DNA from: Azospirillum ramasamyi
GTDB lineage: Bacteria; Pseudomonadota; Alphaproteobacteria; Azospirillales; Azospirillaceae
Direction: 5' to 3'
DNA: 64,000 nucleotides
Assembly: GCF_003233655.1 (NCBI RefSeq)
Contig: NZ_CP029832.1
Coordinates: 62,001-126,000, forward strand
Below the pieces are notes generated by a model, which saw nothing but the letters and a program-made list of their open reading frames with translations, had not been told where the DNA came from and searched no databases. Made by a program: the position numbers and the translations under genes. Shown in pieces: positions 35,204 through 44,006 of the stretch; the stretch's first letter is position 1, and every line of letters starts with the position of its first letter.

Positions 35204-36637
35204 TCACGGCTCGCCGGTAAGGACGACCTTGCCCGGATTCATGATCCCCTGCGGGTCGAACAGCCGCTTGATGCCGCGCATCAACGCCATTTCCGCCGGA
35301 CCCTTGTAGGCGGCCAGGGCATCGCGCACGCTCTGGCCGATGCCGTGCTCGGCGCTGATGGTGCCGTCTAGGTCGATTGCGACGCGGTGGACGGCGGCGC
35401 TGACCGCATGGGCGGTGGCTTCCAACGGTTGGCTTTCCGTCCTCGCGCTGTCCGGCAGGATGACGACCAGATGGATGTTGCCGTCGCCGATATGACCGAC
35501 CGCCACCACGCGGGCATCCGGGCGCAGCGCCTCGACGGCGGCGGTGGCGCGGGCGACGAAATCGGGGATGCGGGCGACCGGCACCGCCGTGTCGTGGCCG
35601 ATGACGATGCCGCTCTTGCGGTTGGCCTCCGATACGCTGTGGCGCAGCTTCCACAGGGCTTCCGCCTGGGCATGGCTGCGGGCGACGGTCGCGTCGGCGA
35701 CGCTGCCGTCCTCCAGCCCTTCGGCCAGCAGATCCTCCAGCGCGGCGGCGAGGTCCAGCCCGGCCATCGGGTCGGTCACTTCGGCCAGCAGATACCAGGG
35801 CATGGCGGCGGCGAGCGGACGGACGGTGCCCGGCACATGGGCGAGCACGGCGGCGAGCTGCGAGTCCGACAGGATTTCCGCGGTGGTCACCCGGTCGCCC
35901 AACGCCCCGCGCAGCCGGGCGAACACCCGCAGCGCGGCCTCCAGCGATGGCAGGGCGAGGAAGGCGGTGGCGGTGCTGCGCGGACGCGGGAACAGTTTCA
36001 GCGTCGCCGCGGTGACGATGCCCAGCGTCCCTTCCGCGCCGATGAACAGATGCTTCAGGGCATAGCCGGTGTTGTCCTTGCGCAGCGCCCGCAGGCCGTT
36101 CAGCAGGGTGCCGTCGGGCAGCACCACCTCCAGCCCGAGCACGAGGTCGCGCATCGGGCCGTAGCGCAGGACGGCGGTGCCGCCGGCATTGGTGGCGATG
36201 GTGCCGCCGATCTGGCAGCTGCCCTCGCTGCCCAGGCTCATCGGGAACAGCCGGCCGGCCTCTTCGGCGGCGGCCTGCACGGCGGCCAGCGTGCAGCCGG
36301 CCTCCACCGTCAGGCTGTCGCCGATGGGATCGACCGCGCGGATGCGGTTCAGCCGCGACAGGCAGAGCACGAGGCTGCGGCCCGACGCGTCGGGAATGGC
36401 GCCGCCGACCACGCCGGTGTTGCCGCCCTGGGGAATCAGCGGCGTGCCGGTCTCCGCGCAGAGCCGGACGAGCGCGGCCACCTGCGCCGCATCGGCCGGG
36501 CGGACGACGCCCAGCGCCTCCCCCCGGTAGCGGCCGCGCCAATCCGCCAGGAAGGGCGCGGTGTCCGCCGGCTCCGACAGCACATGGGACGGCCCGACGA
36601 TGGCGCGCGCCCGGTCGAGGACCTCACTGCCCGCCAT
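35204..36637 (-). CDS. FAD-linked 2-hydroxyacid dehydrogenase (GlcD/D-lactate dehydrogenase family)
   Basis: Flavoprotein of 477 residues. The PCMH-type FAD domain has PQGGNTGVVGGAIPDASG and SEGSCQIGGTIATNAGGTAVLRYGPMRD. The C-terminal FAD-oxidase_C cap has GHIGDGNIHL (metal/substrate His) and DLDGTISAEHGIGQSVRD. This arrangement is typical of D-2-hydroxyglutarate and D-lactate dehydrogenases. It would oxidise a D-2-hydroxyacid to the 2-oxoacid and pass electrons to the respiratory chain. It is the last gene of the catabolic operon, 4 nt after livF, and therefore probably acts on the imported compound or its lyase product. Confidence 0.9.
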   Translation of the reverse strand: MAGSEVLDRARAIVGPSHVLSEPADTAPFLADWRGRYRGEALGVVRPADAAQVAALVRLCAETGTPLIPQGGNTGVVGGAIPDASGRSLVLCLSRLNRIRAVDPIGDSLTVEAGCTLAAVQAAAEEAGRLFPMSLGSEGSCQIGGTIATNAGGTAVLRYGPMRDLVLGLEVVLPDGTLLNGLRALRKDNTGYALKHLFIGAEGTLGIVTAATLKLFPRPRSTATAFLALPSLEAALRVFARLRGALGDRVTTAEILSDSQLAAVLAHVPGTVRPLAAAMPWYLLAEVTDPMAGLDLAAALEDLLAEGLEDGSVADATVARSHAQAEALWKLRHSVSEANRKSGIVIGHDTAVPVARIPDFVARATAAVEALRPDARVVAVGHIGDGNIHLVVILPDSARTESQPLEATAHAVSAAVHRVAIDLDGTISAEHGIGQSVRDALAAYKGPAEMALMRGIKRLFDPQGIMNPGKVVLTGEP

Positions 36638-36641
36638 GCCC

Positions 36642-37341
<700 letters not shown>

Positions 37342-37349
<8 letters not shown>

Positions 37350-38127
37350 CGACCGGCTCCCGTCCCAGATACACGCGGATCACCTCGGGGTCGTTCAGCA
37401 CCTGCGCCGGCGGCCCCTCGGCGATCTTCACCCCATGGTCCAGCACCACCAGCCGGTCGCAGACGCTGGCGACCACGCGCATGTGGTGCTCCACCAGCAG
37501 CACGGTGACGCCGCGGGCGCGGATGCGGCGGATCATCTCGACCAGCCGCTGGCCCTCCTCCGGGTTCATGCCGGCGGCGGGCTCGTCCAGCAGCAGCAGG
37601 CGCGGTTCGGCGGCCAGCGCGATGGCGATCTCCAGACGGCGCTGCTCGCCGTAGGACATGGCGTCGGCCAGCGTGTCGGCGCGGTGGTCGAGATCGCAGA
37701 AGGCCAGGATCTCCAGCGCCTTGCGCCGCAGCTCCTCCTCTTCCCGGCGGTAGGCGGCGCTGCGCAGGATGGCGGCGCCCCAGCCGGCCCGCGTGGTGCG
37801 GTAGGCGGCGCTGCGCACATTGTCGAGCGCGGTCAGGCTGGGAAACAGGCTGGTGATCTGGAAGGTGCGCGACACGCCGCGCTGGCCCATGACATGAGAC
37901 GGCGCGCCGGTGCAGTCGGTGCCGTCGAAGCGGACGCTTCCCGACGACGGCGGCAGCGAGCCGCCCAGCATGTTGAACAGCGTCGTCTTCCCGGCGCCGT
38001 TCGGCCCGATCAGCCCGACCACCTCGCCGGCCTGCACCGACATGGTGACGTCGCGCACCGCGGTCAGTCCGCCGAAGATGCGGGTCAGGTTGCTGACGGA
38101 GAGGATTTCTTGACCGGCGGGGTTCAT
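37342..38127 (-). CDS. livG: Branched-chain-type ABC transporter ATPase LivG
   Basis: ATPase of 261 residues. Walker A GPNGAGKTTLFNML, RTFQITSLFPSLTALDNV, signature SYGEQRRLEIAIAL, Walker B LLLLDEPAAGMNPEE and LLVEHHMRVV are the LivG pattern, including the BCA_ABC_TP_C tail IRVYLGRE. ATG 38127 shares ATGA with the livM stop, and the stop is 8 nt inside livF, so the four transporter genes are tightly coupled. Confidence 0.93.
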
Positions 38128-39128
38128 TTGGCGCCTCCCTCGGCGCTGGGATAACTGGTGGCGGCGGCCGGCTGGATGGCCTCCGGCTTGCGGGACGTGC
38201 GCCAGCGCTGCCACAGGCTGACCAGACCGCCCGGCAGGAACACGACGGTGCCGGTGAGCAGGGCCGCGAAGATGACCATGCGCAGCGGGCCGGCGACGCG
38301 CAGCGATTCCAGGAGGCCGATATAGACCAGCGCCCCCAGGATCGGCCCCAGGATGGTGCCGCGCCCGCCGATGATGACGACGATGATCAGCGCGGCCACA
38401 TTGTGGACGCCCATGATGTCGGGGGTGATGACGCGGATGTAGTGGGCGTAGATGGCGCCGCCGATGCCGGCGATGGCGGTGGCGGCGACGAAGCCCAGCA
38501 GCTTGGTGTGGAAGACGTTGATGCCGAGCGAGGCGGCGAGCGGCGCGTTCTCCCGCACCGCGAGGAAGGCGCGGCCGGTGCGGCTGGTGACCAGCGCGTG
38601 GCAGAGCCAGGCCGTCGCCAGCACCAGCGCCAGCACCAGATAATAGGTCTCGCGCGCGGCGGTGAAGGTAAGCGGGCCGATCGCCATCGGCGGAATGTCG
38701 GTGATGCCCATCGGGCCGCGCGTCAGATCCACCCAATGGTTGGTGATGGTGAACAGGATGGCGCCGAAGCCCAGCGTCAGGATGGCGAATTGCGGCCCGA
38801 CCACCCGCAGGGCGGCATAGCCGATCACCAGCCCGAACGACGCCGCCACCAGCGCCGCCAGCGGCAGCCCCAGCAGCGGAGGCAGGCCGAACTGGGTGGA
38901 GAGGATGGCGGAGGTGTAGGCGCCGACGCCGACGAAGGCGGCATGGCCGAAGGTGAGTTCGCCGAGATAGCCGATGACGATGTTGAGGCTGAGCGCCAGC
39001 AGCGCGTACAGCATCCACAGCACCAGCAGATGTTCCAGATAGGCGTTGCCGGACAGGAAGGGCAGGACGGCCAGCGCCGCCAGGCCGGCCGCGATCGCCA
39101 GGGTCTGGCCGTTGGAGTTGATGTTCAT
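38124..39128 (-). CDS. livM: Branched-chain-type ABC transporter permease LivM
   Basis: Permease of 334 residues with nine or so helices. The family block LLALSLNIVIGYLGELTFGHAAFVGVGAYTSA and the coupling-loop region RTGRAFLAVRENAPLAASLGINV are clear. The GGRGTILGPILGAL block near the C-terminus is also conserved. ATG 39128 forms an ATGA overlap with the livH stop and is preferred to the upstream in-frame ATG. Confidence 0.92.
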   Translation of the reverse strand: MNINSNGQTLAIAAGLAALAVLPFLSGNAYLEHLLVLWMLYALLALSLNIVIGYLGELTFGHAAFVGVGAYTSAILSTQFGLPPLLGLPLAALVAASFGLVIGYAALRVVGPQFAILTLGFGAILFTITNHWVDLTRGPMGITDIPPMAIGPLTFTAARETYYLVLALVLATAWLCHALVTSRTGRAFLAVRENAPLAASLGINVFHTKLLGFVAATAIAGIGGAIYAHYIRVITPDIMGVHNVAALIIVVIIGGRGTILGPILGALVYIGLLESLRVAGPLRMVIFAALLTGTVVFLPGGLVSLWQRWRTSRKPEAIQPAAATSYPSAEGGAK

Positions 39129-40003
39129 CGCAGACCCCTTGCCGTGCTGAACAGGCCGTTGGGGCGCCACAGCAGGACCGCGATGATCATCGCGTAGCCG
39201 ATCGCCTCCATGAAGCCGAGGGAGATGTAGCCGCCGCCCAGCGATTCGATGACGCCCAGCAGCAGGCCGGCGAACAGGGCGCCGGTGACGCTGCCCAGGC
39301 CGCCCATGATGACGACGATGAAGCCCTTCAGCACCGCCCAGTTGCCGATGGTCGGGAAGATCATCACGGTGGGGCCGACCAGGGCGCCCGACAGCGCCGC
39401 CAGCCCGCAGGCCAGGGCGAAGGTGTAGGCGTGGACCAGCTTGATGTTGATCCCGGTCAGCGCCGCACCGTTGGGGTTCTGCGCCGTCGCCCGCATCATC
39501 TTGCCGAAGCGCGAATAGCGGATGAACAGGTAGACCGCGACCAGCGCCACCACCGCGGCGGCGAAGACCAGCACGCGCTGCTCGGTCAGCGTCACCGTGC
39601 CGATGTCCAGCACCTCGTCGGCGAAGGGGCTTTCGATATATTTCGGATCGGCCCCGAACAGCAGCTCGCCGCCGTTGGCGATCAGCAGGGCGAGGCCGAG
39701 GCTGGACAGCAGGATGGTGAACTCATGGTCGCGGCGCAGCGGCCAGAAGATCAGCTTGTTGGCGGCGATGCCGAGCCCCGCCACCACGATGGCCGCGATG
39801 GCCGCAGCCGCGATGTAGTCGAGCCCGAGCAGGGTGCCGATGAAGTAGGTGATGTAGGCGCCGAGCATGTAGAACTCGCCATGGGCGAAATTCACGATGC
39901 GCAGCACCCCGAAGACCAGCGTCAGCCCGGTGGCGATGAGCACATAGGCCATCCCGTTGACCAGGCCGTTCGCGATCTGCTGGGCGAAGACGGTGAAATC
40001 CAT
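39125..40003 (-). CDS. livH: Branched-chain-type ABC transporter permease LivH
   Basis: Permease of 292 residues, eight predicted helices. FAQQIANGLVNGMAYVLIATGLTLVFGVLRIVNFAHGEFYMLGAY is the canonical LivH N-terminus. SRFGKMMRATAQNPNGAALTGINI is the ATPase-contact loop. It follows the binding-protein gene after 83 bases that hold a strong hairpin, and overlaps livM. Confidence 0.92.
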   Translation of the reverse strand: MDFTVFAQQIANGLVNGMAYVLIATGLTLVFGVLRIVNFAHGEFYMLGAYITYFIGTLLGLDYIAAAAIAAIVVAGLGIAANKLIFWPLRRDHEFTILLSSLGLALLIANGGELLFGADPKYIESPFADEVLDIGTVTLTEQRVLVFAAAVVALVAVYLFIRYSRFGKMMRATAQNPNGAALTGINIKLVHAYTFALACGLAALSGALVGPTVMIFPTIGNWAVLKGFIVVIMGGLGSVTGALFAGLLLGVIESLGGGYISLGFMEAIGYAMIIAVLLWRPNGLFSTARGLR

Positions 40004-40044
40004 GAGGGTCGAACCTTCCTGTCGGGGGGCTTGCCGGAGCGATG

Positions 40045-40069
40045 GCCCTCTCCCGCCCCGGGAGAGGGC
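40045..40069. repeat. Intercistronic hairpin between binding-protein gene and livH
   Basis: GCCCTCTCCC and GGGAGAGGGC form a perfect 10-bp stem with a five-base loop. It lies after the stop of the periplasmic binding protein and before livH on the same transcript, without a T-run on the minus strand. Such structures usually stabilise the upstream message or partly terminate, giving more binding protein than permease. The same CCCTCTCCC stem is found at 53768-53800. Confidence 0.6.
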
Positions 40070-40086
40070 TTTTCGCTATCCGCCGT

Positions 40087-41232
40087 TCAGTCCCGGACGC
40101 TGACGATCTGCTTCTTCTGGATCTGCACCAGATGGATCGCCTGGTTCGCCTGCCCCTTGTCGGAGAAGCGCAAATCGCCCATCACGGTCGGGACTTCCTG
40201 CGACTTCAGGGCCGCCGCGATCTTGTCGTAGGCGCGCGGGTCGCCGCCGGCGGCCTCGACGCCGAAGGCTATGGCCTGGACCGCCTGGGCGCCGAGCGCG
40301 GCGATGAAGGACGGCTCGTTCTTGTAGGACTTGCGGTACTGCTCCAGCCACGGCTTCAGCGACGGGGCGCTGCCGTCCTCGGTGAAGGGCGAGGCCGAAT
40401 AGACCTGCTCCAGCGAGTTGCCGGACAGCTCCACCAGCTTCGGGTTCATGTTGCCGGCGGATGCGATGACCTTGCCGCGGTAGCCGGTCTGCTTGATCTG
40501 CCGGTAGATGGTCGCGCCCTGCGAGGTGTTGATCGCCGCGACATAGATCGCGTCGGCGTTCAGCGACTTCAGCTTGGTCAGCGCGGTGGTGAAGTCCGTG
40601 TCGGTGCGGTTGTAGAACTCGTGCCCCTTCACCTCGATGCCGCAGCCGGTCAGCAGCTTGGTGTAGTTCTCAAGCTCCAGGCGGCCCCAGTCGTCGTTGA
40701 CGTTTATGAAGGCGATGGACTTGGGCTTGATGCGCTCGCAGATCGCCTTGGAATAGAACTCCGACATCATGGCCGAGGTGGCGTTGAGGCGGAACAGGTA
40801 CTTGTGCCCCTCTTCCGTCACCTTCGGATGCTGGGAGCTGGTCATCACGGTGATGATCTTGTCGCGCGTCACTTCCTTCATCGACAGGGCGACGGCGCTG
40901 AACCAGCCGCCGACGATCATGTCGACGTTGTCCTGCTCCATCGCCCGCTTGGCGGCGCTGACGCCGTCCTCGGGGGAGCCCTTGTCGTCGTAGGTCAGCA
41001 GTTCCAGCTTGCGGCCGCCGGCGATGCCGCCGTTGGCGTTGATGACCGCGGCCATGGCCTGCGCGCCTTCAAGGCCGAGCTGGCCCTCGAAGGCGCCGGT
41101 GCCGCTCATCGGGCCGATCAGGGCGATGCGGAGCGGGGGCTGCTGCGCCTGCGCCGGAGAGCCGGTGCCGGCGACGGGAATGGCCAGGGCCAGGGCCGCC
41201 GCGGCGGCAAGGAGAGTGCGCCTACCGAACAT
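40087..41232 (-). CDS. Branched-chain-type ABC transporter substrate-binding protein
   Basis: Periplasmic protein of 381 residues with a signal peptide ending near AQAQ. Peripla_BP_6 features are LRIALIGPMSGTGAFEGQLGLEGAQAM, AINANGGIAGGRKLELLTYDDKG, and IGGWF-like DMIVGGWFSAVALSMKEV. ATG 41232 is set by the GGAGG 8 nt upstream. This family binds branched-chain amino acids but also aromatic acids, amides and dicarboxylates. The downstream enzymes favour a carboxylate ligand; this is inference. Confidence 0.92.
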   Translation of the reverse strand: MFGRRTLLAAAAALALAIPVAGTGSPAQAQQPPLRIALIGPMSGTGAFEGQLGLEGAQAMAAVINANGGIAGGRKLELLTYDDKGSPEDGVSAAKRAMEQDNVDMIVGGWFSAVALSMKEVTRDKIITVMTSSQHPKVTEEGHKYLFRLNATSAMMSEFYSKAICERIKPKSIAFINVNDDWGRLELENYTKLLTGCGIEVKGHEFYNRTDTDFTTALTKLKSLNADAIYVAAINTSQGATIYRQIKQTGYRGKVIASAGNMNPKLVELSGNSLEQVYSASPFTEDGSAPSLKPWLEQYRKSYKNEPSFIAALGAQAVQAIAFGVEAAGGDPRAYDKIAAALKSQEVPTVMGDLRFSDKGQANQAIHLVQIQKKQIVSVRD

Positions 41233-41307
41233 GGGGTTCCTCCGTTGATTGGTCGTCTTTTGATTGGCCATTGCATCCGGCGGGTGGTGCTCGCCGGCAA
41301 AGGATCG

Positions 41308-42174
41308 TCAGGCTGTCTTCAGGTAGCGTTTCTGCAGCTCCTCGATCTCCGGGAAGCCGATGAAGTCGATGAAGCTGTTGTGGTCGGTGACCGGGCGCGG
41401 CAGGCCGCGGGTGGAGCGGCGTTCCGCCAGCGCCGCCAGATTCTCCTTCAGCGCCGAGGCGACGGTCATCAGCGGCACCAGCGCGTAGGTCGCCATGCCG
41501 GCCACTTCCTCCACCTCGTCCGCCGACAGCGTTTCCAGCCAGCCGAGCAGCTGCAGCGACAGCGGCACGCCGACCGCTTCGCGCATGGCGCGCAGACCGT
41601 CGATGTTTTGGAAGCACTTGCTGATCGGCTGGATCATGTCGGCGCCGGCCGCGACATAGGCGCGCCCGCGTTCCATCGCCGCGGCGGGATCGGTCACGTC
41701 GGTGCGGGCGATGATCAGCATGTTGGGATCGCGCCGGGCCTCGACCGCCGCCTGGATCTTGGCGACGCCCTCGTCCATCGGGATCACCTCGACCCCGCCG
41801 ACGCAGATCGGGCAACGCTTGGGCGCCACCTGATCCTCCATGATGACGGCGGAGACGCCCGACGCCTCGAACTCGCGGATCGTGCGCATCACGTTGATGG
41901 CGTTGCCGTATCCGGTGTCGATGTCGGCGATGACCGGCACCTTGACCGCCGACACCACATTGCGGACCACCGTCAGGTTTTCCGACATGGTGTAGAGCTC
42001 GGCATCCGGCTGGCCGAGGAAGGAAGCGGAGACGCCGAAGCCCGAGGTCATCAGCGCGTCGAAGCCGGCCGCCTCGATGAAGCGGGCGGACAGGGCGTCA
42101 TAGGCGCCGGCCGACCAGACGGTCTTCTGCGCCAGGACGCGGTTGCGGAACTCAGAGCCCCGAGACATTGGCAT
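41308..42174 (-). CDS. Isocitrate lyase/PEP mutase-family lyase (2,3-dimethylmalate lyase-like)
   Basis: Enzyme of 288 residues of the ICL/PEPM superfamily, a TIM barrel that cleaves the C-C bond of substituted malates or isocitrates. It has VIADIDTGYG (Mg ligands about 84-86), IMEDQ at about 111-115 and the catalytic loop KRC at about 119-121. Methylisocitrate lyases have KRCGH; here the loop reads KRCPICVGG, so the GH pair is replaced and an extra Cys is present. Adjacency to LeuC/LeuD-like hydratase subunits resembles the Dml-DmdAB set that turns dimethylmaleate into propionate and pyruvate. Oxaloacetate decarboxylase is an alternative. It overlaps the small hydratase subunit by 23 nt. Confidence 0.85.
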   Translation of the reverse strand: MPMSRGSEFRNRVLAQKTVWSAGAYDALSARFIEAAGFDALMTSGFGVSASFLGQPDAELYTMSENLTVVRNVVSAVKVPVIADIDTGYGNAINVMRTIREFEASGVSAVIMEDQVAPKRCPICVGGVEVIPMDEGVAKIQAAVEARRDPNMLIIARTDVTDPAAAMERGRAYVAAGADMIQPISKCFQNIDGLRAMREAVGVPLSLQLLGWLETLSADEVEEVAGMATYALVPLMTVASALKENLAALAERRSTRGLPRPVTDHNSFIDFIGFPEIEELQKRYLKTA

Positions 42175-42715
42175 GGTCCTTCTGTTCGCGTTGCTGGGCC
42201 GCCTGCCGCTTCAGGAAGGGGACGAGGCCGCCGGCCCCGATCATCTCGGCATCCGCCTGCGGCAGCGGCTCATAGGGAATTTCGGTGCCCTGCGTGTGAT
42301 TGCGGACCACGCCCGCCGCCCAATCCACCTCGATCTCGTCCCAGCGCCGGACGAAGCCGAGGATCCCGGGGCAGCTCACCTGCGGGAACCCCATGCTGAC
42401 CTCGCCGCGCCAGTAGCCGGGCGAGAAGGACTCCGCGATCACCCCGGCGATGCCGAGATGGCGCATCGCCTTCATCGGCGGGTAGTGCGGGTGGCCGTAG
42501 CCGAAATTGTCCGCGCCGATCAGCAGGTCGCCCGGCCGCACCGATTTGGCGAAGTCCGGGTCGTAGCTCTGCATGGCGAGCTGCGCCAGTTCGGCCACGT
42601 CGGTGATCTTGATGTTCTTGACCCCGACGATCTGGTCGACGTCGAAATTCACCTCGTCGAAGATGAAGGCGACGCGGCCCTTCATCGCCGGCATGGGGAG
42701 TGCGGTTTCGCTCAT
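42152..42715 (-). CDS. Aconitase-family hydratase small subunit (LeuD/DmdB-like)
   Basis: Swivelling-domain subunit of 187 residues. FDEVNFDVDQIVGVKNIKI is followed by GDLLIGADNFGYGHPHYPPMKAMRHLGIAGVIAESFSPGYWR. In the aconitase family this loop carries substrate-binding residues and normally reads GxNFGxGSSRE, so the SSRE of LeuD is replaced by HPHY, which points to a substrate other than isopropylmalate. It pairs with the large subunit encoded 8 nt upstream. The tail is longer than typical LeuD. Confidence 0.83.
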   Translation of the reverse strand: MSETALPMPAMKGRVAFIFDEVNFDVDQIVGVKNIKITDVAELAQLAMQSYDPDFAKSVRPGDLLIGADNFGYGHPHYPPMKAMRHLGIAGVIAESFSPGYWRGEVSMGFPQVSCPGILGFVRRWDEIEVDWAAGVVRNHTQGTEIPYEPLPQADAEMIGAGGLVPFLKRQAAQQREQKDHANVSGL

Positions 42716-42723
42716 CCTCGGCC

Positions 42724-43980
42724 TCACAGATACGGGCGCGGATCGGCGATCCGGCCTTCGATGGCGGAGGCGGCGACCACCGCGGCGTTGCACAGGTAGA
42801 TTTCCGAATCCGGGCTGCCCATCCGGCCGCGGACGTTCAGCGTGCCGGTGGACACCGCGCGCTGGCCCGCCGTCATCGTCGCGATGCGGCCGAAGCAGTA
42901 GTCGCAGCTGGGCGAGGAGACGAAGGCCCCGGCCTCCACCAGCGTGGACACCAGCCCCTCGCGCGCCGCCGCCGCCATCAGCTCCTGGCTGGTCGGCACG
43001 ATGTGCAGGGACACGCCGGTCTTGACCCGGCGGCCCTCCAGAACCTTGGCCGCGGCCCGCAGATCCTCCAGCCGTCCCGAGGCGCAGGATCCGAGATAGC
43101 CGGCATTGATCTCCAGCCCCAGGAACTCCGTCAGGTCGCGGGTGTCGGCCGGGGTCGGCGGGACGACGACGATCGGCTCCAGATCCGACAGGTCGATGTC
43201 GTGGACGGCGGAATACCGCGCGTCCGGGTCGCTCGACACCGGCTCCAGCTTTTTGCGGGCGCGCGGCAGGGCGTAGTCGAGCCGCACCGGATCGGGGTTG
43301 ACGATGGCGGTCAGCGCGCCGGTGAACATGGCGAGGCCGGTGATGGTCTGCAGCCCCTCCGTCGACATCGCCGCCACCGACGGCCCGCCCAGCTCCAGCA
43401 CCTGGAAACGGCAGGAGCTCGGCCCCAGGCGGCGCACCAGATGATGGAAGACGTCGCGCGCCATCACGCCGGGCCGCAACGACCCGCGGAGGTTCACCCG
43501 CACGGTGTCCGGCACGCGGATCGACACGGTGTCGCTGACGAAGGCTTCCATCACGTTGCGGCGCAGCCCGATGGCGAGCGTGCCGAAGGTTCCGAGCTGG
43601 CTGACATGGCCGTCGAAATGGACGACGAAGGCGCCCGGCGTCGCATAGCCGACCTCCGCCGCCACCTGATGGCCGATGCCGTGCCGTTCGAACAGCGGCA
43701 CACCGTTCTCCGCGCACCAGTTGCGCGTGTTGATGTGAAGCTCTTCCTCCTTGGCGGTGGCGGTCGGCACCATGTGGTCGATGAAGATGCCGAAGCGTTC
43801 CGGCTCGGCCACCCGCTCGATGCCGAAATCCTCCTTCATCGTCTTGAAATAGACGTCGGTGTAGCCGGGGAAGTCGTAGGCCAGCACGAAGTCCGGCTTC
43901 GCCTTGATGTCCTGTCCGGCGCGCACCGCGGGCAGCCCCGCCGCTCGCGCCAGGATCTTCTCGGTGATGGTGTAGCCCAT
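42724..43980 (-). CDS. Aconitase-family hydratase large subunit (LeuC/DmdA-like)
   Basis: Fe-S hydro-lyase subunit of 418 residues, the short archaeal-type LeuC/HacA length. MGYTITEKILARAAG is the canonical start. The [4Fe-4S] ligands are Cys299 in GYLGSCASGRLEDL and Cys359/Cys362 in SPSCDYCFG. The loop after the first Cys normally reads CTNGRxxDL; here it is CASGRLEDL. Together with the small subunit it should add or remove water on a substituted unsaturated diacid. Its place between FAD oxidase and lyase suggests the product is a 2-hydroxyacid cleaved by the lyase. Confidence 0.87.
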   Translation of the reverse strand: MGYTITEKILARAAGLPAVRAGQDIKAKPDFVLAYDFPGYTDVYFKTMKEDFGIERVAEPERFGIFIDHMVPTATAKEEELHINTRNWCAENGVPLFERHGIGHQVAAEVGYATPGAFVVHFDGHVSQLGTFGTLAIGLRRNVMEAFVSDTVSIRVPDTVRVNLRGSLRPGVMARDVFHHLVRRLGPSSCRFQVLELGGPSVAAMSTEGLQTITGLAMFTGALTAIVNPDPVRLDYALPRARKKLEPVSSDPDARYSAVHDIDLSDLEPIVVVPPTPADTRDLTEFLGLEINAGYLGSCASGRLEDLRAAAKVLEGRRVKTGVSLHIVPTSQELMAAAAREGLVSTLVEAGAFVSSPSCDYCFGRIATMTAGQRAVSTGTLNVRGRMGSPDSEIYLCNAAVVAASAIEGRIADPRPYL

Positions 43981-44006
43981 GGCGTGGATGTCTCCGCTCC
44001 CGCCCG

